A stretch of DNA of 64,000 nucleotides from Pseudomonadota bacterium. Its GTDB lineage: Bacteria > Pseudomonadota > Alphaproteobacteria > Rhizobiales > Rhizobiaceae. The stretch's first letter is position 1, and the number at the start of each line of letters is the position of its first letter. The notes under the pieces were generated by a model that had not been told where the DNA came from, did not search any database, and worked only from the letters and a program-made list of their open reading frames with translations. Positions 57,015 to 64,000 of the stretch are shown piece by piece. A program made the translations under genes and the position numbers. The DNA lies in NCBI GenBank assembly GCA_023404095.1, contig JAEYDD010000033.1, forward strand, positions 58,002-122,001, given 5' to 3'.

Positions 57015-58412
57015 ATGAGTTCAAGCGTCCTCAATGCCCTCGGAAAACCCCTCTACTACAGCGCGCCGTCAACTGTCTGGTTTTCCGCGGTCGGCGCCGG
57101 GCCGATCCTGAGCGGAACCGCCGGCAACGATTCGCTCTGGGGCAGCGCCGGCGTCGAAATCAGGATGGCAGGCGGTTCGGGTGACGACATCTATTATCTC
57201 TACTCGCCGGAGAACATCGCCTCGGAAGCGCCGGGCGAGGGGATCGACACGATCTCCACCTGGATGAGCTACAGGCTGCCGGCGAACTTCGAAAACCTTA
57301 ATGTCACCGGCGACGGCCGCTACGCGTTCGGCAACGGCGCGGACAACATCATTTCCGGCGGCCCCGGCGCGCAGACACTTTACGGCGGCCGTGGCAACGA
57401 TGTGCTGATCGGCGGTGGCGGGGCCGATATCTTCCTGATCGAGAAGGGGACGGGCAACAAGCTGATCGCCGACTTCGGCGGAGACGACACCGTGCGCCTC
57501 AAAGGTTACGGCATCACCTCGTTCGAGCAGGTACAGGCGCGGTTGACGCAGAAGGGCGACAACCTGCATCTTGACCTCGGCGGCGGAGAGAAACTCGTCC
57601 TTGCGGGTGTAACCGCCGAACAGATGAGCGCCGGCCAGTTCGATCTCGCCGTCGACAAGTCTCACATGACCCGCAGCTTCCTCGACAATTTCTCCACGCT
57701 CTGGCTCCACAACGGCAAAAGCGGAACATGGGATGCCAAGTTTCCCTGGGCGCCGGAGAGCGGCGGAACGCTGCACACCAACGGAGAACTGCAGTGGTAC
57801 GTCAACCCGGCCTACGAGCCAACGCGGTCGCTGAACCCATTTTCGGTTCAGAACGGGATCCTGACGATCGCAGCGGAGCGGACGCCAGAGCACATGAAGC
57901 AGGTGGTCGGTGGCTACGACTACACCTCCGGCATTCTCACTACCCACTCCTCGTTCCAGCAGACATACGGCTATTTCGAAATCCGCGCGGACATGCCTGA
58001 CGACCGCGGCACCTGGCCGGCGTTCTGGCTTCTACCGGCGGACGGAAAATGGCCGCCGGAACTGGACGTGGTGGAAATGCGCGGCCAGGAGCCGCAGACG
58101 ATCCACACGACGGTGCATTCCATGGAGACCGGCTCGCGCACGAGCGAGACGACTGCGACGCACATGCCTTCCACCGATGGATTTCACAACTACGGCCTGC
58201 TATGGACCAAGGACGAACTGGTCTGGTATTTCGACGACGTCGAGATTGCGCGGGCGAAGACGCCGGCTGACATGCACGATCCGATGTACATGGTCGTCAA
58301 CCTCGCCGTCGGCGGTACGGCAGGGCGGCCGTCCGGCGACCTGGGCGACGGGGCGCAGATGAAGATCGATTATGTGCGCGCCTATGCCCTCGACGACGAC
58401 TGGATCCTGTAG
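57015..58412 (+). CDS. exsH: Secreted glycoside hydrolase family 16 beta-glycanase with RTX repeats (ExsH-like)
   Basis: A 465-residue protein with no Sec signal peptide. The N-terminal half has RTX calcium-binding nonapeptides (LSGTAGNDSLWGSAG, AGGSGDDIYYLY, LYGGRGNDVLIGGGGADIFL), the sign of type I secretion. Residues about 225-460 form a GH16 domain with the catalytic ELDVVEMRG (E349 nucleophile, D351, E354 acid/base). Length and layout match S. meliloti ExsH (465 residues as I recall), which cuts nascent succinoglycan outside the cell and is exported by PrsD-PrsE. No transporter genes are in the window. GGAGAAG lies upstream of the ATG. Confidence 0.88.
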   Translation: MSSSVLNALGKPLYYSAPSTVWFSAVGAGPILSGTAGNDSLWGSAGVEIRMAGGSGDDIYYLYSPENIASEAPGEGIDTISTWMSYRLPANFENLNVTGDGRYAFGNGADNIISGGPGAQTLYGGRGNDVLIGGGGADIFLIEKGTGNKLIADFGGDDTVRLKGYGITSFEQVQARLTQKGDNLHLDLGGGEKLVLAGVTAEQMSAGQFDLAVDKSHMTRSFLDNFSTLWLHNGKSGTWDAKFPWAPESGGTLHTNGELQWYVNPAYEPTRSLNPFSVQNGILTIAAERTPEHMKQVVGGYDYTSGILTTHSSFQQTYGYFEIRADMPDDRGTWPAFWLLPADGKWPPELDVVEMRGQEPQTIHTTVHSMETGSRTSETTATHMPSTDGFHNYGLLWTKDELVWYFDDVEIARAKTPADMHDPMYMVVNLAVGGTAGRPSGDLGDGAQMKIDYVRAYALDDDWIL

Positions 58413-58561
58413 GCCTGCGTCCCTAAATAAATGTCGCATCCGCGGCGGCGTTATTTGACGCGCGGCGCCGTCGTCGGCAAAACTGGCCGGGATTTATAGT
58501 TGAACTTCGCCGCAAGCGGGAACGCCCGGGCCGGCAGTCGTCGTGAAAGCAGTTGTGCCGG

Positions 58562-59704
58562 ATGGAACCGCGGGTGACAGGTAAGCGTGGCAAGGGGTTT
58601 GGATGGGGCGTGGGCGTCTCGGCCGCGCTCCATGTCGCCATTGCCGCGCTTCTGTTCGTCAATCTTCCGGCCTTCGAGGTGACGCCGCCGGAGGAGGAGA
58701 GCGTCAGCGTCGAACTCGTCCCGCCCCCGGAAGAGAACGCCCCGGAGGAGGCCCAGCAGGAGCCGCCTCCACCAGAGGAGCAGCAGGAGGAACAGGCGGC
58801 CGAGGTGCCTCCGCCTCCGCCACCTCCGCCACCACCACCCGCAGAGGAGCCCCCCGCAGAGGCGCCGCCGGAGGAAAAGCCACCGGAAGAACCGGCTGAC
58901 GAGGAAAAGCCGCCCGAAGAGCAGATGCCGGAAGAGCAGCAGCCGGAAGAACAGGCCGCCGAGGAGCTTGCTGACGGCGTGCCCATTCCGGTCCTGAGAC
59001 CCGTCCTTGAATATGGCGACAACGATAGCGGTGTGAAGGTGGAAACCGATGACCTGACCCGGGGCTCGCCGCCGCCGGAGGAGGAGACGGCGGACAAGCC
59101 GACTGAGCAGCAGACGCCGGCCGAACCGCCTGTCGCCGAAGAGCAGGCGGAAGAACCGCCCGCTGCCGCGCCGGTGCCGACCCCCAGCGAGCCGGAGAGT
59201 GCGGACGGCCTTCCCGCGGCCCTTGCCGAGGGGGAGCCGACCGACGGCAATACGCAGGAGGAGGCCGCGAAGGCCGACGAGCAGCCGAAGACCGAGGACG
59301 AGGCTGCTGACAAGGCCGAGGCGAGCGACGCGCCCGAGAGGAAACTTCACGAGGCGGACCGGCTTTTTTCGGAGAATGCCGCCGAGGATCCGGTTGCCAG
59401 GACGGCGATCGGAGACCTGCCGCGAAGCGTACGCATCGAAAGATTGTGCAGCACCGAACTCTATGCCCAGCTCAGGCATGGTTCACCGGCCTACAATCCA
59501 GAGCTTCTGCCGTCCTATCGGCTGTCGAAAGGGACAGTGCTCGAGGTCAATCGTGCGGCCTTTCGCGCCAACACGCGCTGGTACAACCTCAGCTTCCGCT
59601 GCGAGGTGGATGAAGAGGGGACCCGAGTCGTTGCCTTTGCCTTCGACGTCGGATCGGAGGTCCCGAAAAGCGAATGGCGCAAGCGCGGCTTTCCGTCTTT
59701 ATAG
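58562..59704 (+). CDS. DUF930 protein with TonB-like proline/glutamate-rich linker
   Basis: A 380-residue protein. One transmembrane segment near the N-terminus (GVSAALHVAIAALLFVNLPA, residues about 15-34) is followed by some 230 residues of Pro, Glu and Ala, including 11 prolines in a row, which would form a stiff arm across the periplasm. The C-terminal 110 residues (IGDLPRSVRIERLCSTELYA, then RANTRWYNLSFRCEVDEEG) are a DUF930 domain. The overall plan is like TonB: anchor, rigid arm, small end domain. The real function of DUF930 is unknown. The start is uncertain: ATG at 58562, TTG at 58553 or GTG at 58574. Confidence 0.85.
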   Translation: MEPRVTGKRGKGFGWGVGVSAALHVAIAALLFVNLPAFEVTPPEEESVSVELVPPPEENAPEEAQQEPPPPEEQQEEQAAEVPPPPPPPPPPPAEEPPAEAPPEEKPPEEPADEEKPPEEQMPEEQQPEEQAAEELADGVPIPVLRPVLEYGDNDSGVKVETDDLTRGSPPPEEETADKPTEQQTPAEPPVAEEQAEEPPAAAPVPTPSEPESADGLPAALAEGEPTDGNTQEEAAKADEQPKTEDEAADKAEASDAPERKLHEADRLFSENAAEDPVARTAIGDLPRSVRIERLCSTELYAQLRHGSPAYNPELLPSYRLSKGTVLEVNRAAFRANTRWYNLSFRCEVDEEGTRVVAFAFDVGSEVPKSEWRKRGFPSL

Positions 59705-59814
59705 CCGGCGATCGGAGGCGAGATTTCTTGTTGGTGACACCGGCGGGGCGTATATTCAAAGTGGGCTGAGGGCACGACCGCGGCGTCTGCGGACGTACGC
59801 AGGGGAGGTGTGCC

Positions 59815-60105
59815 ATGACCACGTACATTGTTCTCATCAATTGGACGGAGCAGGGCATCAAGAACGTCCGGGACTCGCCGAAGCGGCTCGACGCCGCCAA
59901 GAAGGTGATCGGCGAGATGGGCGGCTCGTTCAAGGATTTCTACCTGACGATGGGCGACTATGACATGGTTGCCGTCTGCGAGGCGCCCGACGATGCGGTG
60001 ATGGCCCGCTTCGGCCTGACGCTCGCGCAGGGTGGCAATGTGCGGACCCGCACGCTCAAGGCCTTCCCGGAGAAAGCCTACCGGGAACTGATCTCGACGC
60101 TGTAA
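59815..60105 (+). CDS. GYD domain protein
   Basis: A 96-residue ferredoxin-like protein of the GYD family, named from a conserved Gly-Tyr-Asp; here the motif reads MGDYDMVAVCEAPDD. MTTYIVLINWTEQGIKNVRD is the family N-terminus and NVRTRTLKAFPEKAYREL the end. Function unknown; the fold suggests a small ligand- or dimer-forming regulator. GGGGAGG lies upstream of the ATG. It is monocistronic, between the DUF930 gene and convergent livK. Confidence 0.9.
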   Translation: MTTYIVLINWTEQGIKNVRDSPKRLDAAKKVIGEMGGSFKDFYLTMGDYDMVAVCEAPDDAVMARFGLTLAQGGNVRTRTLKAFPEKAYRELISTL

Positions 60106-60164
60106 GTCCTGCCCTCGCGACAGGAGCGAACGAGAGGCCGCGGTGTCTCGGGCGACCAAACGAA

Positions 60165-60189
60165 AGACGCCGGGCAGGGCCCGGCGTCT
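60165..60189 (-). terminator. Terminator of livK
   Basis: AGACGCCGGGC and GCCCGGCGTCT form a perfect 11-bp stem with a three-base loop. On the minus strand it is followed by TTCGTTTGG, so it most likely ends the livK transcript. Confidence 0.75.
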
Positions 60190-60215
60190 CAAGTGCTTGT
60201 GATGGACGTCCAGGC

Positions 60216-61322
60216 TTACTCGGCGGCAACGATCTTGCCGTCTTCCCACTTGAACAGCGAGAAGCTCGGCGAGGTGAGGTCACCGCTTTCGCCGTAGGTG
60301 AGCTTGCCGATCGCGGTCTGGACCGGCTCGCCGGACTTGAGCGCGGTGGCCACGGCCATGGCGTCTTCGGCGCTCCCGGCCTTCTCGATGCCGGCCTTGA
60401 TCACTTCGACGGCCGCATAGGCGTTGAGCGTGAAGGCTTCCGGCGGAATGTTTGCGGCCTTGAGAACTTCGACGGCCTTGGCGGAATCGGGGTTGTTCAG
60501 CGCGTCGATCGCGTTGGTGAAGAGCGTGCCGGCGACGGCGTCGTTACCGATCGCCCACAGTTCGGTGTTGGAGAGGCCGTCGCCACCGATGATCGTCGCC
60601 TTCACCGACATGTCGTGCAACTGACGGGCAAGAAGGCCGGCTTCGGGGTGATAGCCGCCGAAGTAGATCACTTCGGCACCGTCCGATTTGAGGCGGGTGA
60701 TCAGCGCGCTGACGTCCTTTTCGCCCGGGGTGACGCTTTCGTACAGTACCTCGGTGACGCCGCCGGCATTGAGGCCAGCCTTGAACGCGTCGGCAAGGCC
60801 CTTGCCGTAGGCGCCCTTGTCGTGGACGATCGCGACCTTCTTGTCCTTCAGGTTCTTGAGCACGTGGTCGTAGGCAACGGTTGCCTGCTGGTCGTCGCGG
60901 CCGCAGGTGCGCATTACGTTGGGCAGGCCGCGCGCCGTCAGGTCGGGTGCGGTGGCCGTCGGCGTCACCATCAGCACGCCGTTCTCGGCGAGAACGTCGG
61001 ATGCAGGAATGGCAACGCCCGAGGTGACCGGGCCGACGACGAAACGGATGCCCTCGCCGACGATCTGGTTGGCGGCGGACACGCCCTGCTTGGGCTCGCC
61101 GGCATCGTCGGCAAGCTTGAGGACGACGTTCTCCCCGAGAATGCCGCCGTTCTTGTTGATCTCCGCCACCGCGGCTTCAGCACCCTTCTTCACCTGGTCG
61201 CCATAGGCTGCGACAGGGCCGGTCAGCGGAGCGATCACGCCGATGGTGATGTCGGCATAGGCTGCCGTCGAAAGCAGCAGCGATGCCGCAAAGGTTGCGC
61301 CGGTAAAAGACTTGAGGTTCAT
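60216..61322 (-). CDS. livK: Branched-chain amino acid ABC transporter substrate-binding protein
   Basis: A 368-residue periplasmic binding protein of the LivK family (type I fold). The signal peptide FTGATFAASLLLSTAAYA is cleaved near residue 23. The mature start DITIGVIAPLTGPVAAYGDQ and PVTSGVAIPASDVLAENGVL are family signatures, as are VAIVHDKGAYGKGLADAFK and VIYFGGYHPEAGLLARQL. It captures leucine, isoleucine and valine for a LivHMGF permease, whose genes are not adjacent, as in S. meliloti where livK stands alone. Its leader contains AAGGGAG before the ATG, which can pair with the CUCCC loop of the AbcR sRNAs at 7655-7987. Confidence 0.93.
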   Translation of the reverse strand: MNLKSFTGATFAASLLLSTAAYADITIGVIAPLTGPVAAYGDQVKKGAEAAVAEINKNGGILGENVVLKLADDAGEPKQGVSAANQIVGEGIRFVVGPVTSGVAIPASDVLAENGVLMVTPTATAPDLTARGLPNVMRTCGRDDQQATVAYDHVLKNLKDKKVAIVHDKGAYGKGLADAFKAGLNAGGVTEVLYESVTPGEKDVSALITRLKSDGAEVIYFGGYHPEAGLLARQLHDMSVKATIIGGDGLSNTELWAIGNDAVAGTLFTNAIDALNNPDSAKAVEVLKAANIPPEAFTLNAYAAVEVIKAGIEKAGSAEDAMAVATALKSGEPVQTAIGKLTYGESGDLTSPSFSLFKWEDGKIVAAE

Positions 61323-61762
61323 AGTTCATCTCCCTTGGATGGACCGCGATGGATCCTGGCGGCTGGCTGGCCGGTTGCAAGGAGCGATCGCTCCCGCGGC
61401 GGCGCGCCTAAGCGTTGCTGCGATCTTTTTGATCGAAGTGACACTTATTTGGGCATCTTAACTAGAAAACTCGCCTGTCGCGCGCAACAAAATAACGCGC
61501 GCTTTCAGCCAATATACAGGATGCGTGCGCTTTTGCCGCGTGCGGTGATGACGCGGAGCTGATCCGGCATGCGGCGATTGAAACCGGCGGCGAGCGGGTC
61601 CAATGTGCCGGTAGAACATCCGGCAGCGCTTCTTCGAATGTGCATGGCCGGATATGGAAATGCGGCGGGGAGAACATGAGCTTGGGTCGCAACCGTGCAT
61701 TGCTTGTTCATACCCGGAATGGCAGTGTCTGAGCAATTGGCGGCGAGCGAGGGGTCGATTTC
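61323..61762. other. Intergenic region between livK and the membrane hydrolase gene
   Basis: 440 bases without a supportable gene, holding the livK leader and both divergent promoters. GATC-TTTTT-GATC (61423-61435) is a small palindrome in the livK 5' region. The livK Shine-Dalgarno on the minus strand is AAGGGAG, seven bases before the ATG. No clear sigma-70 pair could be assigned on either strand. Confidence 0.45.
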
Positions 61763-63421
61763 ATGTCGCATAGGATGATCAAGTTCTGGGCATCGCTCTC
61801 GGTGCTGGGACTCCTGCTCGGCGCGCTGTTCTTTGCCGCGTCGCTGACGCCAAGCCTGTTGCCGCGTACCTTCGTGACACAGGGTGTCCTTTCGGGCGTT
61901 TGCTTCGCGATCGGCTACGGTCTGGGCGTGTTGCTTGCCGCGACGTGGTCCTATCTGGAACTGCCAATGCCGGCAGGGCGCTCCTGGCGCAGGGTGAAGC
62001 TGCTGGCAGCTGTTGCATATGCGATCGTCGTCGCCGTGTTCCTGTGGCAAACGGCCGAATGGCAGAACTCGATCCGCACGCTGATGGAACTGCCGCCGGT
62101 CGAGACGGGGCATCCCTTCAAGGTTGGGTTGATTGCGGTTGCGACTTTCATCGTCGTCATCGTCGTGGCACGGCTCTTCACCTTCGCCTGGCGCTCCTTC
62201 TCCCGGATGATCCAGCGTTTTGCGCCGCGCCGGGTCGCCAATCTGTTGGGCGGCTTGATCGCCGTCGTGCTTTTCTGGACCGCAGTCGAGGGCGTTCTCT
62301 TCCGTGCCGCTCTGCATTCTGTCGATTCCTCGCTGCGGGCGCTGGACGAACTGATGGAGCCCGATACGCCGCAACCGACCGATCCCCGCATGACAGGCAG
62401 CGCCGCCTCTCTCGTGCCCTGGCCCGATCTCGGGCGGCGCGGTCGCGAGTTCGTGTCAGGCGGCACGACCGAGGACGCGATCACCTCCTTCACCGGGCAG
62501 CCTGCGAGGGAGCCGGTGCGGGTCTATGTCGGGCTGAACGGCGCGCAGACGGCCGACGCGCGCGCAAAGCTTGCCCTGCAGGAACTGATCCGCACCGACG
62601 GCTTTTCGCGCAAGTATCTGGTCATCATCACGCCGACGGGGACGGGCTGGATCGATCCGGAGGCGATGGGGCCGCTGGAATATCTGACCGGTGGTGACGT
62701 CGCCAGCGTGGCGATCCAGTATTCCTACCTGTCGAGCTGGCTTTCGCTGCTGGTGGAGCCCAGCTACGGGGCCGACGCCTCGCGGGCGCTGTTCCGCGAG
62801 GTTTACGCCTACTGGAACAAACTGCCACGGGACGCCCGGCCGAAACTCTACCTCTACGGGCTCAGCCTTGGTGCACTCAGTTCCGAACAGTCCACGGAAC
62901 TGTTCGAGGTGATCGGCGATCCCTATCAGGGCGCGCTATGGGTCGGCCCTCCCTTTGAATCCCGGATCTGGCGGCGGCTGACCGCGGGGCGCAACGAGGG
63001 TACGCCGGCGTGGCTGCCACGCTTCGGCGACGGCTCCTACGTCCGCTTCACCGCGCAGAAGGACGCGCTTGGCGAGGCGACTGCACCCTGGGGGCCGATG
63101 CGCGTCGTCTACCTCCAGTATGCGAGCGACCCGGTGACCTTTTTCGACGAAGGCGCCTACCGCCGCCCGCCGGCATGGATGGTGGGGCCTCGCGGGCCGG
63201 ACGTCTCCGATGAACTGCGCTGGTATCCGTTCGTCACCTTCCTACAGCTCGGTCTGGACATGGCGATGGCGACGACGACGCCGATGGGCTACGGCCACGT
63301 CTATGCGGGCGAACACCATGTCGATCCGTGGATCGCCGTACTCGGCCTGGAGGGCCGGTGGAGCCCGGAGGCGGTCGGGCGGCTGAAGGAGAAGTTCCGC
63401 GCGGACAGGCCGGCGGACTGA
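61763..63421 (+). CDS. Membrane-anchored alpha/beta-hydrolase family protein
   Basis: A 552-residue protein. Four transmembrane segments fill the N-terminal 200 residues (FWASLSVLGLLLGALFFAAS, GVCFAIGYGLGVLLAATW, LLAAVAYAIVVAVFLW, VGLIAVATFIVVIVVARLF) and a further hydrophobic stretch follows (LLGGLIAVVLFWTAVEGVLF). The C-terminal 320 residues are a divergent alpha/beta-hydrolase with nucleophile elbow YGLSLGAL and a late histidine in GEHHVDPWIAVLG. TPSLLPRTFVTQGVLSG is typical of this uncharacterised bacterial family. The catalytic part is preserved, so activity is likely; the substrate is unknown. Confidence 0.88.
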   Translation: MSHRMIKFWASLSVLGLLLGALFFAASLTPSLLPRTFVTQGVLSGVCFAIGYGLGVLLAATWSYLELPMPAGRSWRRVKLLAAVAYAIVVAVFLWQTAEWQNSIRTLMELPPVETGHPFKVGLIAVATFIVVIVVARLFTFAWRSFSRMIQRFAPRRVANLLGGLIAVVLFWTAVEGVLFRAALHSVDSSLRALDELMEPDTPQPTDPRMTGSAASLVPWPDLGRRGREFVSGGTTEDAITSFTGQPAREPVRVYVGLNGAQTADARAKLALQELIRTDGFSRKYLVIITPTGTGWIDPEAMGPLEYLTGGDVASVAIQYSYLSSWLSLLVEPSYGADASRALFREVYAYWNKLPRDARPKLYLYGLSLGALSSEQSTELFEVIGDPYQGALWVGPPFESRIWRRLTAGRNEGTPAWLPRFGDGSYVRFTAQKDALGEATAPWGPMRVVYLQYASDPVTFFDEGAYRRPPAWMVGPRGPDVSDELRWYPFVTFLQLGLDMAMATTTPMGYGHVYAGEHHVDPWIAVLGLEGRWSPEAVGRLKEKFRADRPAD

Positions 63422-63494
63422 AGGTTCAGTTCGTCTAAAAACGAAACTTTAAACTTTACGAATTATCAATCTCTCGGAAATGAGAGATCGATCG

Positions 63495-64000
63495 ATGCGT
63501 TGCGTTTTTGTCGTCGTCCTCACGATGATGCTTGCTGCCTGCGGGACCGTTCCGCGCAATACCGACAATGCCTGCGCTGTTTTCGAGCAGCGGGACGGGC
63601 TGTTCGAAAACTGGGAGCGCGACGCCCGACGCGTCGAGCGCGAATACGGCGTGCCTGTTGCCGTGCTGATGGCGACGATCTACGCCGAATCCGGTTTCAA
63701 GCACAACGCCAAGCCGCCGCGCCGCAAGCTCCTCGGCTTCATTCCCTGGAAGCGGGTCTCGACGGCGTATGGCTACTCGCAGGCGCTCAACGGAACCTGG
63801 GACAGCTACAAGAAGCAGACCGGCCGCTGGATGGCCAAGCGCAACGACTTCGGCGATGCGATCCGCTTCATCGGCTGGTATCACAGCCAGAGCAACCGCA
63901 AGAACGGCATCCCGCTCAACGACACCTACCGCCTCTACATCGCCTACCACGAAGGGCATGCCGGTTACTCCAGGGGGAACTGGAGCGCGCCGGCGAAGGC
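63495..64000 (+). CDS. Lytic transglycosylase-like lipoprotein, 3' end beyond the window
   Basis: The ATG at 63495 opens a frame with no stop before the window ends, giving 168 complete codons. The N-terminus CVFVVVLTMMLAACG has a lipobox (LAAC) with the lipid-modified cysteine near residue 16. An SLT-like fold follows: VPVAVLMATIYAESGFKHNA with the catalytic glutamate, STAYGYSQALNGTWDSYK and IGWYHSQSNRKNGIPL, and DTYRLYIAYHEGHAGYSRGN. It is a known rhizobial outer-membrane transglycosylase family. The upstream 73 bases contain TTTAAACTTTACG but no clear promoter. Confidence 0.85.
   Translation, partial: MRCVFVVVLTMMLAACGTVPRNTDNACAVFEQRDGLFENWERDARRVEREYGVPVAVLMATIYAESGFKHNAKPPRRKLLGFIPWKRVSTAYGYSQALNGTWDSYKKQTGRWMAKRNDFGDAIRFIGWYHSQSNRKNGIPLNDTYRLYIAYHEGHAGYSRGNWSAPAK

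Overview
The window looks like chromosomal DNA of an alphaproteobacterium of the family Rhizobiaceae (Sinorhizobium/Ensifer, Rhizobium, Shinella or a relative; genus not assignable by reading alone). It is GC-rich. The tandem AbcR-type small RNAs lie between an arsR-type gene and an lsrB-trxB-lrp block, as I recall for Sinorhizobium meliloti. It also has lpsB beside greA, an ExsH-like RTX glycanase, DUF982, and a pair of families TIGR02587/TIGR02588. I saw no tRNA, rRNA or CRISPR array.

Layout. 0-6 kb: a degenerate EAL protein, aspartate aminotransferase, a MarR-GNAT fusion with a palindromic operator, a ChaA-type antiporter and a lytic transglycosylase. 6-13.5 kb: a redox and envelope block with an old-yellow-enzyme reductase and its ArsR regulator, two tandem AbcR sRNAs, lsrB, trxB, an Lrp regulator, a GT42/DUF115-like protein, lpsB and greA. 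13.7-16.4 kb: a two-gene DNA-repair module, a radical SAM protein with a helix-hairpin-helix tail whose stop overlaps the start of a DUF4130-UdgX fusion. 16.5-26 kb: small proteins (one of 35 residues), an SmvA-like exporter, carB, a YpfJ metallopeptidase and a cytosolic PAS-PAS chemoreceptor.

26-34 kb is a stress island. Two divergent genes both have EcfG-type (general stress sigma) promoter candidates. They are followed by a large-subunit catalase, a short-chain dehydrogenase with its own EcfG-like site, a FAD oxidoreductase and the TIGR02587/TIGR02588 membrane pair. 34-40 kb holds small-molecule detoxification genes (haloperoxidase-type hydrolase, RidA, ChaC, LysR regulator, DoxX, an MFS exporter with a C-terminal monooxygenase-like domain). 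40-44 kb has a MATE exporter, carA and a YqeY protein. 43.9-46.0 kb is an IS5/IS427-type element with intact ends, a broken transposase and a tetR plus NTF2-like gene pair as passengers.

47-57 kb is an information-processing block: dnaG and rpoD, with recQ, a GFA protein, kbl and tdh between them. 57-64 kb holds the ExsH-like glycanase, a proline/glutamate-rich DUF930 protein, a GYD protein, a LivK-type binding protein (a livK is a known AbcR target in S. meliloti), a membrane alpha/beta-hydrolase and a lytic-transglycosylase lipoprotein cut by the window end.

Most coding calls rest on recognised protein motifs and are firm. Promoters, operators and the sRNA names rest on pattern reading and need experimental or database support.
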